64,000 bases of DNA from Microvirga makkahensis (GCF_009830105.1 NZ_WURB01000001.1:434001-498000), one strand, 5' to 3'. Counted from the first letter of the stretch, positions 29,465-41,786 are shown. Notes: generated by a model not told the origin, from the sequence alone. A program made the numbers and translations.

Positions 29465-30052
29465 TTAGCGCTTCTCGCCTCCCCTGGCGCAACGGATGGC
29501 TTGAACCATCGCTTCGACCGCGGCGTCTTGGTCGAGAGCGCTTTCGCGCACCAGGGTCCGCCACGTAAAGAAGCTGAGTGCGAGCCTGAGCACCGCACGC
29601 TGCTCCGCACTCAGCGACTCACCGAGAACGGTGCCGTAAGCCGCCATGTACGGCCCGAAGCGCAGCTCGGCGATTTCCCTTGTGAGGGGATGATACTCGG
29701 CATCACGCAGCACACACGCCGCCATATCGGCATTGCGCTCGTACCAGCCATAGATCGCGAGGAGGCCAACCCGGAGGCGCTCGCCCTGGTCCTCCACCCC
29801 GCTCCAGACTGCGGAATCGGGCAAAGGATCGCGCTCCATCGCCATCCCCGAGCAGGCCATGTGAAGACTGCGCTCGTCCGGAAAATGCGCATAGAACGTG
29901 TGCCGCTGAACGCCGGCCCGCTCAGCCACCATGCTGACGGTCGTAAGCGCCGGCCCGACAGTGCTGTGCAACTCCACCGCGGCCTCGACGATGCGGCGTC
30001 GGGTCTCCGCCTGCTGCTCTGCGCGCCGCTTGAGGGTGTATGTCCGTGCCAT
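29465..30052 (-). CDS. TetR/AcrR family transcriptional regulator
   Basis: Predicted 195-residue repressor. The N-terminal helix-turn-helix (RRIVEAAVELHSTVGPALTT, VAERAGVQRHTFYAHFPDER) is typical of TetR, and the all-helical C-terminus would bind a ligand and dimerise. It is divergent from the metallo-beta-lactamase-fold gene at 30200. Two nearly identical TACACACGCATGT sites lie between the two genes, so it probably represses both itself and that gene. Confidence 0.88.
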   Translation of the reverse strand: MARTYTLKRRAEQQAETRRRIVEAAVELHSTVGPALTTVSMVAERAGVQRHTFYAHFPDERSLHMACSGMAMERDPLPDSAVWSGVEDQGERLRVGLLAIYGWYERNADMAACVLRDAEYHPLTREIAELRFGPYMAAYGTVLGESLSAEQRAVLRLALSFFTWRTLVRESALDQDAAVEAMVQAIRCARGGEKR

Positions 30053-30064
30053 GGCCTATTTCGG

Positions 30065-30127
30065 TACACACGCATGTGCAATCATATTGACGGGGCCTCC
30101 GAATTTCAATACACACGCATGTACAAT
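30065..30127. promoter_or_regulatory. Paired operators between tetR-type gene and MBL gene
   Basis: TACACACGCATGTGCAAT (30065-30082) and TACACACGCATGTACAAT (30110-30127) differ at one base and start 45 bases apart. The second has the dyad TACA-N6-TGTA. A possible promoter for the rightward gene, TTGACG (30088-30093) and TACACA (30110-30115), has its -10 element covered by the second copy. The first copy lies 12 bases before the regulator's start codon. Confidence 0.7.
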
Positions 30128-30199
30128 TAAAAACGTGCCGGCGTCCATCGTTCCCTTATGGCCGACGGTATCCATCCAGATGATTGCGTGGAGGAAGTC

Positions 30200-30955
30200 A
30201 TGGAAACCAAGATCAGTGAAATTGCGAACGGCATCTACAGGCTCTCGACCTACGTGCCGCAGATCGCCCCGCCGGCCGGATTCACCTTCAACCAGTTCCT
30301 GATCCTGGGCGACGAGCCGCTCATGTTTCACACCGGCCTACGGAAGATGTTCCCGCTGAACCGGGACGCGGTGAGCCGCATCATTCCGCTCGAGCGTCTG
30401 CGCTGGATCACATGGGGCCATTATGAGGCCGACGAGTGCGGCGCGATGAACGAATGGCTCGCCGTCTCCCCGCAGGCGCAGCTCGCCCACGGCTACACGG
30501 GCTGCAACGTGTCGGTGAACGACATGGCGGATCGCACGCCCCGCGAGCTGAAGGACGGCGAAGTGATCGACCTGGGCGGCGGGAAGAGGGTCCGCTACAT
30601 CGACACCCCGCATACGCCGCACGGCTGGGATGCGGGCGTCGTTTATGAAGAATCGACTGGGACCCTGCTGTGCGGCGACCTCTTCACCCAACTCGGCGAT
30701 GGACCGGCCCTGACCGACGGAGACATCGTCGGTCCGGCGATCGCGGGCGAGGACCTGTTCAAATATTCCGGCCTCAGCCCGAACATGGGAGCGACGATCC
30801 GGGACCTCGCGAAGCTGGCGCCGCGCACCCTGGCCCTGATGCACGGCTCGTCCTTTTCGGGCGATTGTCAGGCCGCGCTTCACGCGCTCGCGGATGACTA
30901 CGACCGTCGCACCGCCGACTTCAGGCAAGCGATCATGGAAGGCAAGAATGCCTAG
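30200..30955 (+). CDS. MBL-fold metallo-hydrolase, flavodiiron-like active site
   Basis: Predicted 251-residue soluble protein. The metallo-beta-lactamase motif reads His74-Tyr-Glu76-Ala-Asp78-Glu79 (WGHYEADECGAMNEWL), like the HxExDHxG site of flavodiiron proteins, but with Glu where the second His of the Asp-His pair belongs. CGDLFTQLGD (Asp160) and ALMHGSSFSGDC supply later ligands. There is no flavodoxin domain, so it is a stand-alone ODP-type oxygen- or NO-reductase-like module or a hydrolase. Start 30200 (METKISEIANG) has GGAGG just upstream. Control by the divergent TetR-type gene is likely. Confidence 0.85.
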   Translation: METKISEIANGIYRLSTYVPQIAPPAGFTFNQFLILGDEPLMFHTGLRKMFPLNRDAVSRIIPLERLRWITWGHYEADECGAMNEWLAVSPQAQLAHGYTGCNVSVNDMADRTPRELKDGEVIDLGGGKRVRYIDTPHTPHGWDAGVVYEESTGTLLCGDLFTQLGDGPALTDGDIVGPAIAGEDLFKYSGLSPNMGATIRDLAKLAPRTLALMHGSSFSGDCQAALHALADDYDRRTADFRQAIMEGKNA

Positions 30956-31188
30956 ACTATTGGCGAAGGGCTCTTGAGGATTCGGCGCACTCGCCCCCTA
31001 GGAAGATCAAGGTACGGAAAAAATACATGCTTCGATTTGCCTGGCTGGCCATTCTCTCGCGATTGCTCGCCGCCATTCATGTTCGGAAAGAGTCAGAAAC
31101 CGCTCCGGTCGCGGTTCGCGCAAACTGGCGAACCGCGATCCTGGAAAAGCGGTGAGCGGACGAGCCGCCCCTCGGCAAGCAGGAGCGG

Positions 31189-31647
31189 TCACCCCTTCGG
31201 GAGCATCTCCTTGACCAGGCCGCTGGCTTTGGCGAAGTCCATGCGTCCCGCATACTTAGCGCGCAGCGCCCCCACGACCTTCCCCATGTCCTTCATGGAG
31301 GCGGCGCCCGTCTCGGCGATGGCGGCTTCGATCGCGGACTTCGTCTCGGCCTCGTCCATCTGCTTGGGAAGGTAGGAGGAGATGACCTCGACCTCGTTCT
31401 TCTCGGATTGAGCGAGCTCAGTGCGGCCGCCCTGCTCGTACATGGCGATCGATTCCTGGCGCTGCTTCACCATTTTCTGCAGCAAAGCCAGAATCTCTTC
31501 GTCCGACAGCGGCTCCTTGCCGGTGCCGCGGGCCTCAATGTCCTTGTCCTTCAGGGCGGCTTGGATCAGGCGGATCGCGCCTAGCCTGCCCTTGTCCCCG
31601 GCCTTCATGGCCTCCTTCATGTCGGCGGTGAAACGTTCGCGCAGCAT
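31189..31647 (-). CDS. GatB/YqeY domain-containing protein
   Basis: Predicted 152-residue helical protein of the YqeY family. It opens MLRERFTADMKEAMKAGDKG and contains QMDEAETKSAIEAAIAETGA and DMGKVVGALRAKYAGRMDFA, the family's helical tail domain related to the C-terminus of GatB. It may aid tRNA-dependent amidation, but its role is unproven. It is divergent from carA, an arrangement common in Rhizobiales. Confidence 0.92.
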   Translation of the reverse strand: MLRERFTADMKEAMKAGDKGRLGAIRLIQAALKDKDIEARGTGKEPLSDEEILALLQKMVKQRQESIAMYEQGGRTELAQSEKNEVEVISSYLPKQMDEAETKSAIEAAIAETGAASMKDMGKVVGALRAKYAGRMDFAKASGLVKEMLPKG

Positions 31648-31785
31648 TGCGGATCTCCTTTGAATTTAAAGCGGCTCAAGCGTTGACGGGACGCGAGCGG
31701 CCCCTTAAGTCACGGGGACAGTTCACGGCGGCCCGGTACGGGCCTGCTCAAGCACGGCCTGTCGGCCCCGGACTTACAAGAGATC

Positions 31786-32991
31786 ATGACGATGCTGCAA
31801 GACAAAGACACGGCGGGTGGCTGGGAAGAGCCGCGCGCAACGGCCGTTCTCGTGCTTCAGGACGGCACGGTGCTGGAAGGCTTCGGCGTCGGCGCAGAGG
31901 GCGAGGCGACCGGCGAGGTCTGCTTCAACACGGCGATGACGGGCTACGAGGAGATTCTGACCGACCCCTCCTACGCCGGGCAGATCATCACCTTCACCTT
32001 CCCGCATATCGGAAACGTGGGCACGAACGAAGAGGACATCGAGAGCGTGAACGCCGCCTCGTCCTCGGGCGTGCGCGGCGTGGTGCTGGCAGCCTCCATC
32101 ACCGAGCCCTCCAACTGGCGCGCCTCCCGCGACCTCGACGCCTGGCTCAAATCCCGCCAGATCGTCGGGCTCTCGGGCATCGACACCCGCGCGCTCACGG
32201 CTCTGATCCGCGACAAGGGCATGCCGAACGCCGTCATCGCCCACAACCCGAAAGGCGCGTTCGATCTCGAAGCCCTCAAGGCCAAGGCTGCCGCCCTCCC
32301 TTCGATGGACGGGCTGGATCTCGTGCCGCTGGTCACCAGCAACCAGCGTTTCCACTGGGACGAGACCACATGGACCAAAGGTGAAGGCTACGGCCATCAG
32401 CAGGCCGAGCCGAAACACCACGTCGTCGCGATCGATTACGGCGTGAAGCGCAACATCCTGCGCCTTCTCGCCCGCGCCGGCTGCAAGGTGACCGTCGTGC
32501 CCGCCACGGCAACCGCCGAGGACGTGCTGGCCCTCAACCCCGACGGCGTGTTCCTCTCCAACGGACCAGGCGACCCGGCCGCGACCGGCGAATATGCCGT
32601 GCCGGTGATCCGGAAGGTGCTCGAGAAGAGAATCCCAACCTTTGGCATCTGCCTTGGCCACCAGATGCTGAGCCTGGCCGTGGGCGCCAAGACCAAGAAG
32701 ATGCACCAGGGGCATCACGGCGCGAACCATCCGGTGAAGGACAAGACCACGGGCAAGGTGGAGATCACCTCTATGAATCACGGCTTCGCGGTGGATCCGG
32801 GAACGCTCCCAACGAACGCCGTGGAAACCCATGTGTCCCTGTTCGACGGCTCGAATTGCGGCATCGCGCTGACCGACCGTCCCGCGTTTTCGGTGCAGTA
32901 CCATCCCGAAGCGTCCCCCGGCCCTCAGGACAGCCACTACCTCTTCGATCGCTTCGTAAAGCTGATGGATGAGGGCAAGGCGAAAGAATAG
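31786..32991 (+). CDS. carA: Carbamoyl-phosphate synthase small subunit CarA
   Basis: Predicted 401-residue glutaminase subunit. It releases ammonia from glutamine and feeds it to CarB to make carbamoyl phosphate for arginine and pyrimidine synthesis. The N-terminal domain has GYEEILTDPSYAGQIITFTF. The C-terminal class I amidotransferase has the nucleophile Cys289 in FGICLGHQML, and the His-Glu pair in VQYHPEASPGP. A TTGACG at 31683 may belong to its promoter, but no clear -10 was found. carB lies 3.5 kb downstream on the same strand, separated by unrelated genes. Confidence 0.97.
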   Translation: MTMLQDKDTAGGWEEPRATAVLVLQDGTVLEGFGVGAEGEATGEVCFNTAMTGYEEILTDPSYAGQIITFTFPHIGNVGTNEEDIESVNAASSSGVRGVVLAASITEPSNWRASRDLDAWLKSRQIVGLSGIDTRALTALIRDKGMPNAVIAHNPKGAFDLEALKAKAAALPSMDGLDLVPLVTSNQRFHWDETTWTKGEGYGHQQAEPKHHVVAIDYGVKRNILRLLARAGCKVTVVPATATAEDVLALNPDGVFLSNGPGDPAATGEYAVPVIRKVLEKRIPTFGICLGHQMLSLAVGAKTKKMHQGHHGANHPVKDKTTGKVEITSMNHGFAVDPGTLPTNAVETHVSLFDGSNCGIALTDRPAFSVQYHPEASPGPQDSHYLFDRFVKLMDEGKAKE

Positions 32992-33028
32992 TCCTGGCGT
33001 TTCCGGATAACGAACCGTCACATTTCGG

Positions 33029-33054
33029 AGGCCGGCCGAGAACCGAGCCGGCCT
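33029..33054 (+). terminator. Possible carA transcription terminator
   Basis: AGGCCGGC (33029-33036) pairs with GCCGGCCT (33047-33054) around a ten-base loop, starting 37 bases after the carA stop. The T-run behind it is very short, so efficiency is doubtful. Confidence 0.4.
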
Positions 33055-33250
33055 TCGGCGGCCCCATACAGGTAGAGGCGCTCCCTCGAACCGTTGCGCG
33101 GCAATCGCGAATTCCGCCGTTCTTCCTCTTGCGGCCGCATCCGGTTATATCTTATAACATATACGCTGCTTTGTCAGCGCTTTGCGTAAGCGGTCCAAGA
33201 CGCCGATATACGCGACAAATGCGTATGTTGCCTCCGTCGCCTGGACCGCA

Positions 33251-33269
33251 GTAACAAACGGTTAACCAT
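33251..33269. promoter_or_regulatory. Candidate CtrA-type site upstream of membrane protein gene
   Basis: GTAA, seven bases (CAAACGG), then TTAACCAT, one mismatch from TTAA-N7-TTAACCAT. It lies about 45 bases before the 33311 start. The preceding stretch is AT-rich and also holds GTTATA-N3-TATAAC at 33144-33158 and a small hairpin ATACGC/GCGTAT at 33208-33226. Confidence 0.35.
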
Positions 33270-33310
33270 AAAAATCAATGATTCCAGGTCATGTTTCGGG
33301 GGTTTCACCG

Positions 33311-33685
33311 ATGGATTTCGATTCCGATTCCGGCGAATTCAGCCGCTGGCACAATCTCTTCACCTTTCACCTCGGCGTTGCCGTCACCCTGTCCTGGCTG
33401 ACCTCGCTCTATGCTGCCGCCTACGCTCCCTGGGTGCGCAACATCCGCCCGCTGATTGACCCTTCCAATGTAGGCCAGGTTGAGAGCACCTGGTCCTATC
33501 TCTTCGTCTTCCCCGTGGTGCTCACGACGGCATGGCTGATCTCGATCTTCGGCCAGAACGTCTTCGCCAAATTTCGTCTGCTGCGGAACCAAGCCGTCGA
33601 GTTCGGAATCGCGGGAGCGGTAGCCTTCGTCATGTTCTATCTCTCCATCGACCGCGCCGTCGCGGCGATGCTGCTCGGCATGTGA
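33311..33685 (+). CDS. Hypothetical three-helix membrane protein
   Basis: Predicted 124-residue protein without a family I recognise. It begins MDFDSDSGEFSRWHNLFTFH and has hydrophobic helices at about 18-40 (VAVTLSWLTSLYAAAYAPW), 62-82 (YLFVFPVVLTTAWLISIFGQ) and 98-118 (GIAGAVAFVMFYLSIDRAVA). The start at 33311 is chosen over the in-frame ATG at 33278 because the latter leaves little leader, but either is possible. It is monocistronic, after an unusually AT-rich upstream region with a possible CtrA site. Confidence 0.65.
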   Translation: MDFDSDSGEFSRWHNLFTFHLGVAVTLSWLTSLYAAAYAPWVRNIRPLIDPSNVGQVESTWSYLFVFPVVLTTAWLISIFGQNVFAKFRLLRNQAVEFGIAGAVAFVMFYLSIDRAVAAMLLGM

Positions 33686-33759
33686 GCCTTACGTCACGGT
33701 CCAGCTCGATCTTTCGCCCGGGCCATGCGTTCCCCCTTGCAACGAAAAGGGAGATCCGC

Positions 33760-34308
33760 ATGGCTCAGGCAAAAGGATATGGCGATCCGAGCGGCTACAA
33801 CGCACCGCTCGGCACGGAGACATACGTCTTTCAAAGCAACGGCATCGTGCCCAACTCGTCCCTGCCGCTGATCGTCCGCCGCGGCGCCGTTTCGCCGGCC
33901 CAGGACGACCCGGCGAAGGCCTTCAAGGCCACCTTTGCCAAGAACGGCTGGACCAATGCGTGGTTGGACACCATCCACGATTACCACCACTATCACCCGA
34001 ACACCCACGAGGTGCTGGGCATCGCCTCGGGCTCCGCCTCCGTGCGCTTCGGCGGGGAAGAGGGGGAACTCGTCGCCGTCTCCGCAGGTGACGTCGTCAT
34101 CATCCCGGCAGGCGTGGCCCATGCCCTGATCAACGCGAGCGACGACTTCGCCGTAGTCGGCGCCTATCCGGACGGCCGGGACTACGACACGGTCCGGGAT
34201 GATCCCGGAGCGCTGGCATCCTCCCAGCAGCGGATCGCACAGGTTCCGCTCCCCGCTGCCGATCCTGTTGACGGAGCGAACGGCCCGTTGACGAAGCTAT
34301 GGTCCTGA
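33760..34308 (+). CDS. Cupin domain protein, YjlB-like
   Basis: Predicted 182-residue single-domain cupin. The metal-binding motif is in DYHHYHPNTHEVLGIASGSA, with three His residues and a Glu, followed by GDVVIIPAGVAHALINAS, the second cupin motif with its His. A GGGAG ribosome site precedes the ATG at 33760. YjlB-type cupins have unknown function. It lies 41 bases before a methyltransferase gene on the same strand and may share its message. Confidence 0.85.
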   Translation: MAQAKGYGDPSGYNAPLGTETYVFQSNGIVPNSSLPLIVRRGAVSPAQDDPAKAFKATFAKNGWTNAWLDTIHDYHHYHPNTHEVLGIASGSASVRFGGEEGELVAVSAGDVVIIPAGVAHALINASDDFAVVGAYPDGRDYDTVRDDPGALASSQQRIAQVPLPAADPVDGANGPLTKLWS

Positions 34309-34349
34309 GCGAGATGACGGAGGCTTGAGCATGGGCTAGAACCTAGCCC

Positions 34350-35051
34350 ATGGCGAGCTGGCGGGACTACTGGAACCAAGACACCCCGATCTATTCGGGC
34401 GAGCGGCACAAGCTGTTGCATTACAGGCTCGTGGCGAACGACATCGTCGGTCTCGTCCCGTCGCCCGAGGCGAGCGTGCTCGATTACGGCTGCGGCGAGG
34501 CCCTCTTTGCCGATCAGGTCGCGGCCAAGTGCGCGAAGCTCTACCTGAGCGATGCCGCGCCCCTCGTCCGGGAGCGGCTGCAGGCCAGGTTCGGCGGGAA
34601 CGAGCGCATCGCGATCCTGTCTCCCGCGCAGGTTGCCGGTCTCGCCGATGAATCCCTCGACCTCGTCGTGGTGAATTCGCTCCTGCAATACCTGTCCCTC
34701 GACGAGCTGCGCTCCTTGCTCAAGCTCTGGCGCGCGAAGCTGAAGAGTGACGGCAGGCTCGTCATCGCGGATGTGATCCCGCCGGACGTGAGTCCGGTCA
34801 CGGATGCCAAGGCGCTTCTCTCATTCGCGTGGCATGGCGGTTTCCTGATAGCGGCCCTCACGGGCCTCGCCCGCACCGCTTTCTCCGAGTACCGCAAGCT
34901 CCGCGAGGAGATCGGCCTTGCGCAATACAGCGAGGACGAGGTGATCGACATCCTCCAGGATGCCGGGTTCGAGCCGCGCCGCGCCGCCCGCAATCTCGGT
35001 CACAACCAAGCGCGAATGACCTTCATCGGGCGGGCGGCCGACGCCGCCTGA
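34350..35051 (+). CDS. Class I SAM-dependent methyltransferase
   Basis: Predicted 233-residue methyltransferase. Motif I, SVLDYGCGEALFADQVA near residue 42, binds S-adenosylmethionine; LYLSDAAPLVRERL is motif II, and DLVVVNSLLQYL near residue 105 is motif IV. The C-terminus (FSEYRKLREEIGLAQYSEDE) is helical. The substrate is unknown. The start MASWRDYWNQDTPIYSGERH is like methyltransferases acting on small molecules or lipids. It follows the cupin gene and is convergent with the GtrA-type gene. Confidence 0.85.
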   Translation: MASWRDYWNQDTPIYSGERHKLLHYRLVANDIVGLVPSPEASVLDYGCGEALFADQVAAKCAKLYLSDAAPLVRERLQARFGGNERIAILSPAQVAGLADESLDLVVVNSLLQYLSLDELRSLLKLWRAKLKSDGRLVIADVIPPDVSPVTDAKALLSFAWHGGFLIAALTGLARTAFSEYRKLREEIGLAQYSEDEVIDILQDAGFEPRRAARNLGHNQARMTFIGRAADAA

Positions 35052-35108
35052 GCCCAGGGCTGTTCCGCTTGCGCCGAATCATCTCTTTTCCGCTCGCCGA
35101 AGAATGCT

Positions 35109-35504
35109 CTAAGCGAACGTCCAGATCTTGTGAGCCAGAAAGCTCCAGAGCATCACCACGCCTGTGGTCGCCACCTGCGCCGGCAGGTAGGGACCTCCGA
35201 GCCATTCCACCAGAACATGCATGAGAAACCATGTCAGAAGGAACCCGACGAAGGCGACCGCCGCGAAGCGCCATGTCGCCTCCCGGTGCGGGCGGCTGCT
35301 TTTGTAAGTATGCCTGCGGTTCAGCGCATACGACACCGACCCGCCCGCCACGTAGCCGGCGAGCGTCGCAGGGACGGGATGGGCCCCTCCTCCCTCGACG
35401 AGAAGGATGAGCAAGCCGAAATGCACCAGAGCCGCCGCCAGCCCTACTCCGAAGAAGGCTGCGAACTGACGGGACAGGCGGTGGAAGGGAGAAAGCGCGT
35501 TCAC
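35109..35504 (-). CDS. GtrA family membrane protein
   Basis: Predicted 131-residue protein with four hydrophobic helices (FGVGLAAALVHFGLLILLVE, PATLAGYVAGGSVSYALNRR, FAAVAFVGFLLTWFLMHVLV, VATTGVVMLWSFLAHKIWTF). The NRRHTYKS loop after helix 2 and the final KIWTF are GtrA hallmarks. Such proteins are thought to help translocate lipid-linked sugars. It starts with GTG inside the stop of the SDR gene (GTGA overlap), so the pair is translationally coupled. Confidence 0.85.
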   Translation of the reverse strand: MNALSPFHRLSRQFAAFFGVGLAAALVHFGLLILLVEGGGAHPVPATLAGYVAGGSVSYALNRRHTYKSSRPHREATWRFAAVAFVGFLLTWFLMHVLVEWLGGPYLPAQVATTGVVMLWSFLAHKIWTFA

Positions 35505-36322
35505 CCCTCCTCGTTAGCGTCTCCCGCGGGCTTCGTCACCTCGCCGCGCTGAAGGGTCCCGGCAATCCGGCGGATGACGGCGCGTGGTAGGAGCTTGGCT
35601 CCCAGTGTCCCCAGCCGGTTGGACGCTCCCGCGACCACGATGGCCCTGCCCGCTTCGTAGCCGTCGATCCCGATCCGGGCCACCTGGGCCGCGGACATCG
35701 CGCCCTGGGTGAACCGCTTGGTATTCTCGAGGTCCGCCGTCGAGGAAAACTCGCTCTCCGTCGGCCCGGGACAGAGGGCCGTCACCGTCACGCCATGAGG
35801 CTTGGCCTCTTCGTGCAGCGCCTCGGACAAGGACAGCACATAGGCCTTGGTGGCGTAATAGACCCCCATGTAGGGCCCGGCCTGGAAGGCCGCGGTGGAG
35901 GCCACATTCAGGATGCCGCCTCGCCCGCGCTCCAGCATACCGGGCAAGAGCAGGCGGCAAAGGGCCGTCAGCGCCGTGACATTCACGTCGATCATGGCGA
36001 TCTGCCGCTCGAACGGCATCGTCGCGAAGGTCCCCCTCAGGCCGAATCCCGCATTGTTCACGAGGGTATGAACCTGGATGCCCCGGTCCCTGAGCATCTC
36101 GACGAGATCCTGGGGCGCCTCGCGGTCCTCGAGGTCGAGGGCCATGACTTCCACGGGGATGTCATGGGCTCCCTGGATTTCCTCGGCCAAGGCTTCCAGG
36201 CGCTCGTGCCGTCGGGCCGCGACGACAAGGGAATAGCCTCTCGCGGCGAAAATCCGGGCAAGCTCCGCACCGATCCCGCTCGATGCCCCGGTAATCACCG
36301 CCCAGCGCGCGTCCTCAGCCAT
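35501..36322 (-). CDS. SDR family oxidoreductase
   Basis: Predicted 273-residue classical short-chain dehydrogenase. TGASSGIGAELARIFAARGY near residue 11 is the cofactor loop, RRHERL suggests NADP(H), NNAGFG near residue 90 is present, and the catalytic set is Ser of NVASTAAF, then Tyr155 and Lys159 of VYYATKAYVLSLSEAL. Substrate unknown; the DltE-like C-terminus with GAMSAAQVARIGIDGY resembles membrane-lipid-linked SDRs. It is upstream of and coupled to the GtrA-like gene. Confidence 0.88.
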   Translation of the reverse strand: MAEDARWAVITGASSGIGAELARIFAARGYSLVVAARRHERLEALAEEIQGAHDIPVEVMALDLEDREAPQDLVEMLRDRGIQVHTLVNNAGFGLRGTFATMPFERQIAMIDVNVTALTALCRLLLPGMLERGRGGILNVASTAAFQAGPYMGVYYATKAYVLSLSEALHEEAKPHGVTVTALCPGPTESEFSSTADLENTKRFTQGAMSAAQVARIGIDGYEAGRAIVVAGASNRLGTLGAKLLPRAVIRRIAGTLQRGEVTKPAGDANEEG

Positions 36323-36525
36323 CCCTTATCTCCCTCGGGTTCCTGCCGCTCAACGGCCTGCGATCATGCCGCATGCGGGTACCTGTCGCCAAATGATGGC
36401 TCGGGCCTTTGAATTTGCAGCGTGTCCGTGTAAGAGCCTCACTCAACCTTCAATCTGACACATCCCGGCTGCGCTTGAAGTGCCGCATAGAGCGGCCGCG
36501 CGGCTGGACACGCCTGGGTGGGCCA

Positions 36526-39996
<3,471 letters not shown>

Positions 39997-40103
39997 GGCC
40001 TCGGGCCTGCACAATGGAACTGCGAAGCTTCAGTGGAGTTTTCGTTGACTTGCGAGGGCGCTGGAAACAGCGGCCTCGTACCTCTTTTTGGACGAGATAA
40101 ACG

Positions 40104-40580
40104 ATGGACAAGGTCCCTCTGACGATCAAGGGTTTTGCGGCGCTCGAGGAAGAACTCAAGCATCGGCAACAGGTCGAGCGCCCGCGGATCATCCAGGCGA
40201 TCGCGGAAGCGCGCGCGCTCGGCGACTTGTCGGAAAACGCCGAATACCATGCCGCCAAGGAAGCCCAGTCCCTCAACGAGGGCCGTATCCTTGAGCTGGA
40301 GAGCCTGATTTCCCGTGCGGAAGTCATTGATATCTCCAAGCTCTCGGGCGACCGGATCAAGTTCGGTGCGACCGTGAAGCTGGTGGACGAAGACACCGAG
40401 GAAGAAAAGACCTACCAGATCGTAGGCGAGCCCGAGGCCGACGTCCGTTCCGGCCGCGTCTCGGTCGCCTCCCCCATTGCCCGCGCCCTGATGGGCAAGA
40501 CCATCGGCGATACGGTGGAGGTGTCGACCCCCGGGGGCGGCAAATCCTATGAGGTCGTCGGGGTTCAGTTCAGAGTCTGA
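40104..40580 (+). CDS. greA: Transcription elongation factor GreA
   Basis: Predicted 158-residue factor that rescues backtracked RNA polymerase by stimulating transcript cleavage. The N-terminal coiled coil carries the catalytic acidic tip, with [20 protein letters not shown] near residue 38, including the paired Asp-Glu region. The C-terminal FKBP-like domain ends [20 protein letters not shown]. It is 107 bases after carB, the usual order in this group, and may be co-transcribed with it. Confidence 0.97.
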   Translation: MDKVPLTIKGFAALEEELKHRQQVERPRIIQAIAEARALGDLSENAEYHAAKEAQSLNEGRILELESLISRAEVIDISKLSGDRIKFGATVKLVDEDTEEEKTYQIVGEPEADVRSGRVSVASPIARALMGKTIGDTVEVSTPGGGKSYEVVGVQFRV

Positions 40581-40599
40581 TGCGACGAGGGGGCAGCCA

Positions 40600-41121
40600 A
40601 TGAGAGATCAGATCATGCCCCCTCCATCCCGCCGCTCATTTCTGAAAACCCTCGCCTGCACCGGTCTTGCGGGTGCGGGCCTGCTGGCGCACGCCCCGGC
40701 CCGGGCCCAGGCCTTTCCCCGGGCGTTCTCGTCGTTCTTCGTCGATGTCGAGCCGCTCAAGGCGAAAGGATGGGGTCCGTTCGCCGATCTCATCCGGCAG
40801 GCGGCCCTTGACGAGCTGCACCGCTCCTTTGCGGACCGGATCGACCCGCGCGGCCCACGTTTCGTCCTCCTCATCACTGACGTATTCCTGACAGCCTCTC
40901 CCGACCCCGGGTCGGGCTCGCGCGGCCGTGGCGGCGGGGGCGGAAACCACGACGGCATGGACGGGGAAGCCCTGGCGATCGGCCCGAGGGGCCAGATCCT
41001 GGCCCGCCATCCGCAGCACGCGGTGCTCGACGTGGCGAGGAGAAGCACCGACCCTGATGAACCGGGCCGCGCCGTCGCCTTGGCGCAGCATTATGTGCGC
41101 TGGCTGCGGCGCAGGCTCTGA
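40600..41121 (+). CDS. Tat-exported protein of unknown function
   Basis: Predicted 173-residue protein. It begins with a twin-arginine signal: SRRSFLKTLACTGLAG near residue 9, ending at ARAQA. The mature part has FFVDVEPLKAKGWGPFADLI and GPRFVLLITDVFLTA, with a glycine-rich stretch (GSRGRGGGGGNHDGMDGEAL), and no family I recognise. Start 40600 has CGAGGGGG upstream and lies 19 bases after greA, so it may be co-transcribed. The Tat signal suggests a folded, perhaps cofactor-bearing periplasmic protein, but that is inference. Confidence 0.7.
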   Translation: MRDQIMPPPSRRSFLKTLACTGLAGAGLLAHAPARAQAFPRAFSSFFVDVEPLKAKGWGPFADLIRQAALDELHRSFADRIDPRGPRFVLLITDVFLTASPDPGSGSRGRGGGGGNHDGMDGEALAIGPRGQILARHPQHAVLDVARRSTDPDEPGRAVALAQHYVRWLRRRL

Positions 41122-41134
41122 CCCGGGCCGGGGC

Positions 41135-41641
41135 TTACTCGGCTACTTCCGCAATGTCGTCGATCGGCACCAGCGGCTCGTCCTTGATCAGATCGAGGGT
41201 GAGCGCTGTCCGGACGTTGCGCACGTTGGGCAGGGACGTGAGTTCGGAGACGAGGCTCTGGAAGGAAGCGAGGTTCGGGGCCACGCATTTCATGATGAAA
41301 TCGATGTCGCCCGACAGGGTCCAGCATTCGCGGACCATGGGCCAGTCCTTCACCCGCTGCTCGAATTCCTGAAGCTCTTTCTTGCCCTGGATATCGAGCT
41401 GCACCATGGCGAAGCACACGATCTCGAAGCCCAGACCCTTGGGGTCGAGAATGGCCCGGTAGGCCTTGATGATGCCGGCGCTTTCGAGCGCGCGCACACG
41501 GCGCAGACACGGGGGCGCCGACAGTCCGACACGGCGGGCCAGCTCAACATTGGTGATGCTGCCGTCGGCCTGCAGTTCCCTCAGAATAGCCCAGTCAATC
41601 GAATCGAGGCGTCCGCGCACGGTCACTCCAATGGAGCGCAT
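41135..41641 (-). CDS. Lrp/AsnC family transcriptional regulator
   Basis: Predicted 168-residue regulator with helix-turn-helix ITNVELARRVGLSAPPCLRR near residue 35, and a C-terminal RAM ligand domain containing GFEIVCFAMVQLDIQGKKEL and CWTLSGDIDFIMKCVAPN. In related Rhizobiales an Lrp gene often sits just upstream of trxB, and here trxB-related sequence follows after the ELM1-type gene. It is convergent with the Tat-exported protein gene and divergent from the ELM1-type gene. Confidence 0.92.
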   Translation of the reverse strand: MRSIGVTVRGRLDSIDWAILRELQADGSITNVELARRVGLSAPPCLRRVRALESAGIIKAYRAILDPKGLGFEIVCFAMVQLDIQGKKELQEFEQRVKDWPMVRECWTLSGDIDFIMKCVAPNLASFQSLVSELTSLPNVRNVRTALTLDLIKDEPLVPIDDIAEVAE

Positions 41642-41786
41642 ATCGGACGGGCCTCACGGCCCGGATCATGCACCCCTCAAGCAAAAAACTCGTCTTGGCT
41701 GAGTAGACCGTGTAAAGGGTCTGCACAAGCGGGACGGGCGATTAAGTCGCAACGAACCATCTGAACTCCACAGGCTCGTTGATCGA

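Noticed and set aside
40600..41121. Glycine-rich segment of the Tat-exported protein considered as a mobile or repeat element
   Set aside because: It is a short low-complexity linker inside an otherwise normal reading frame.
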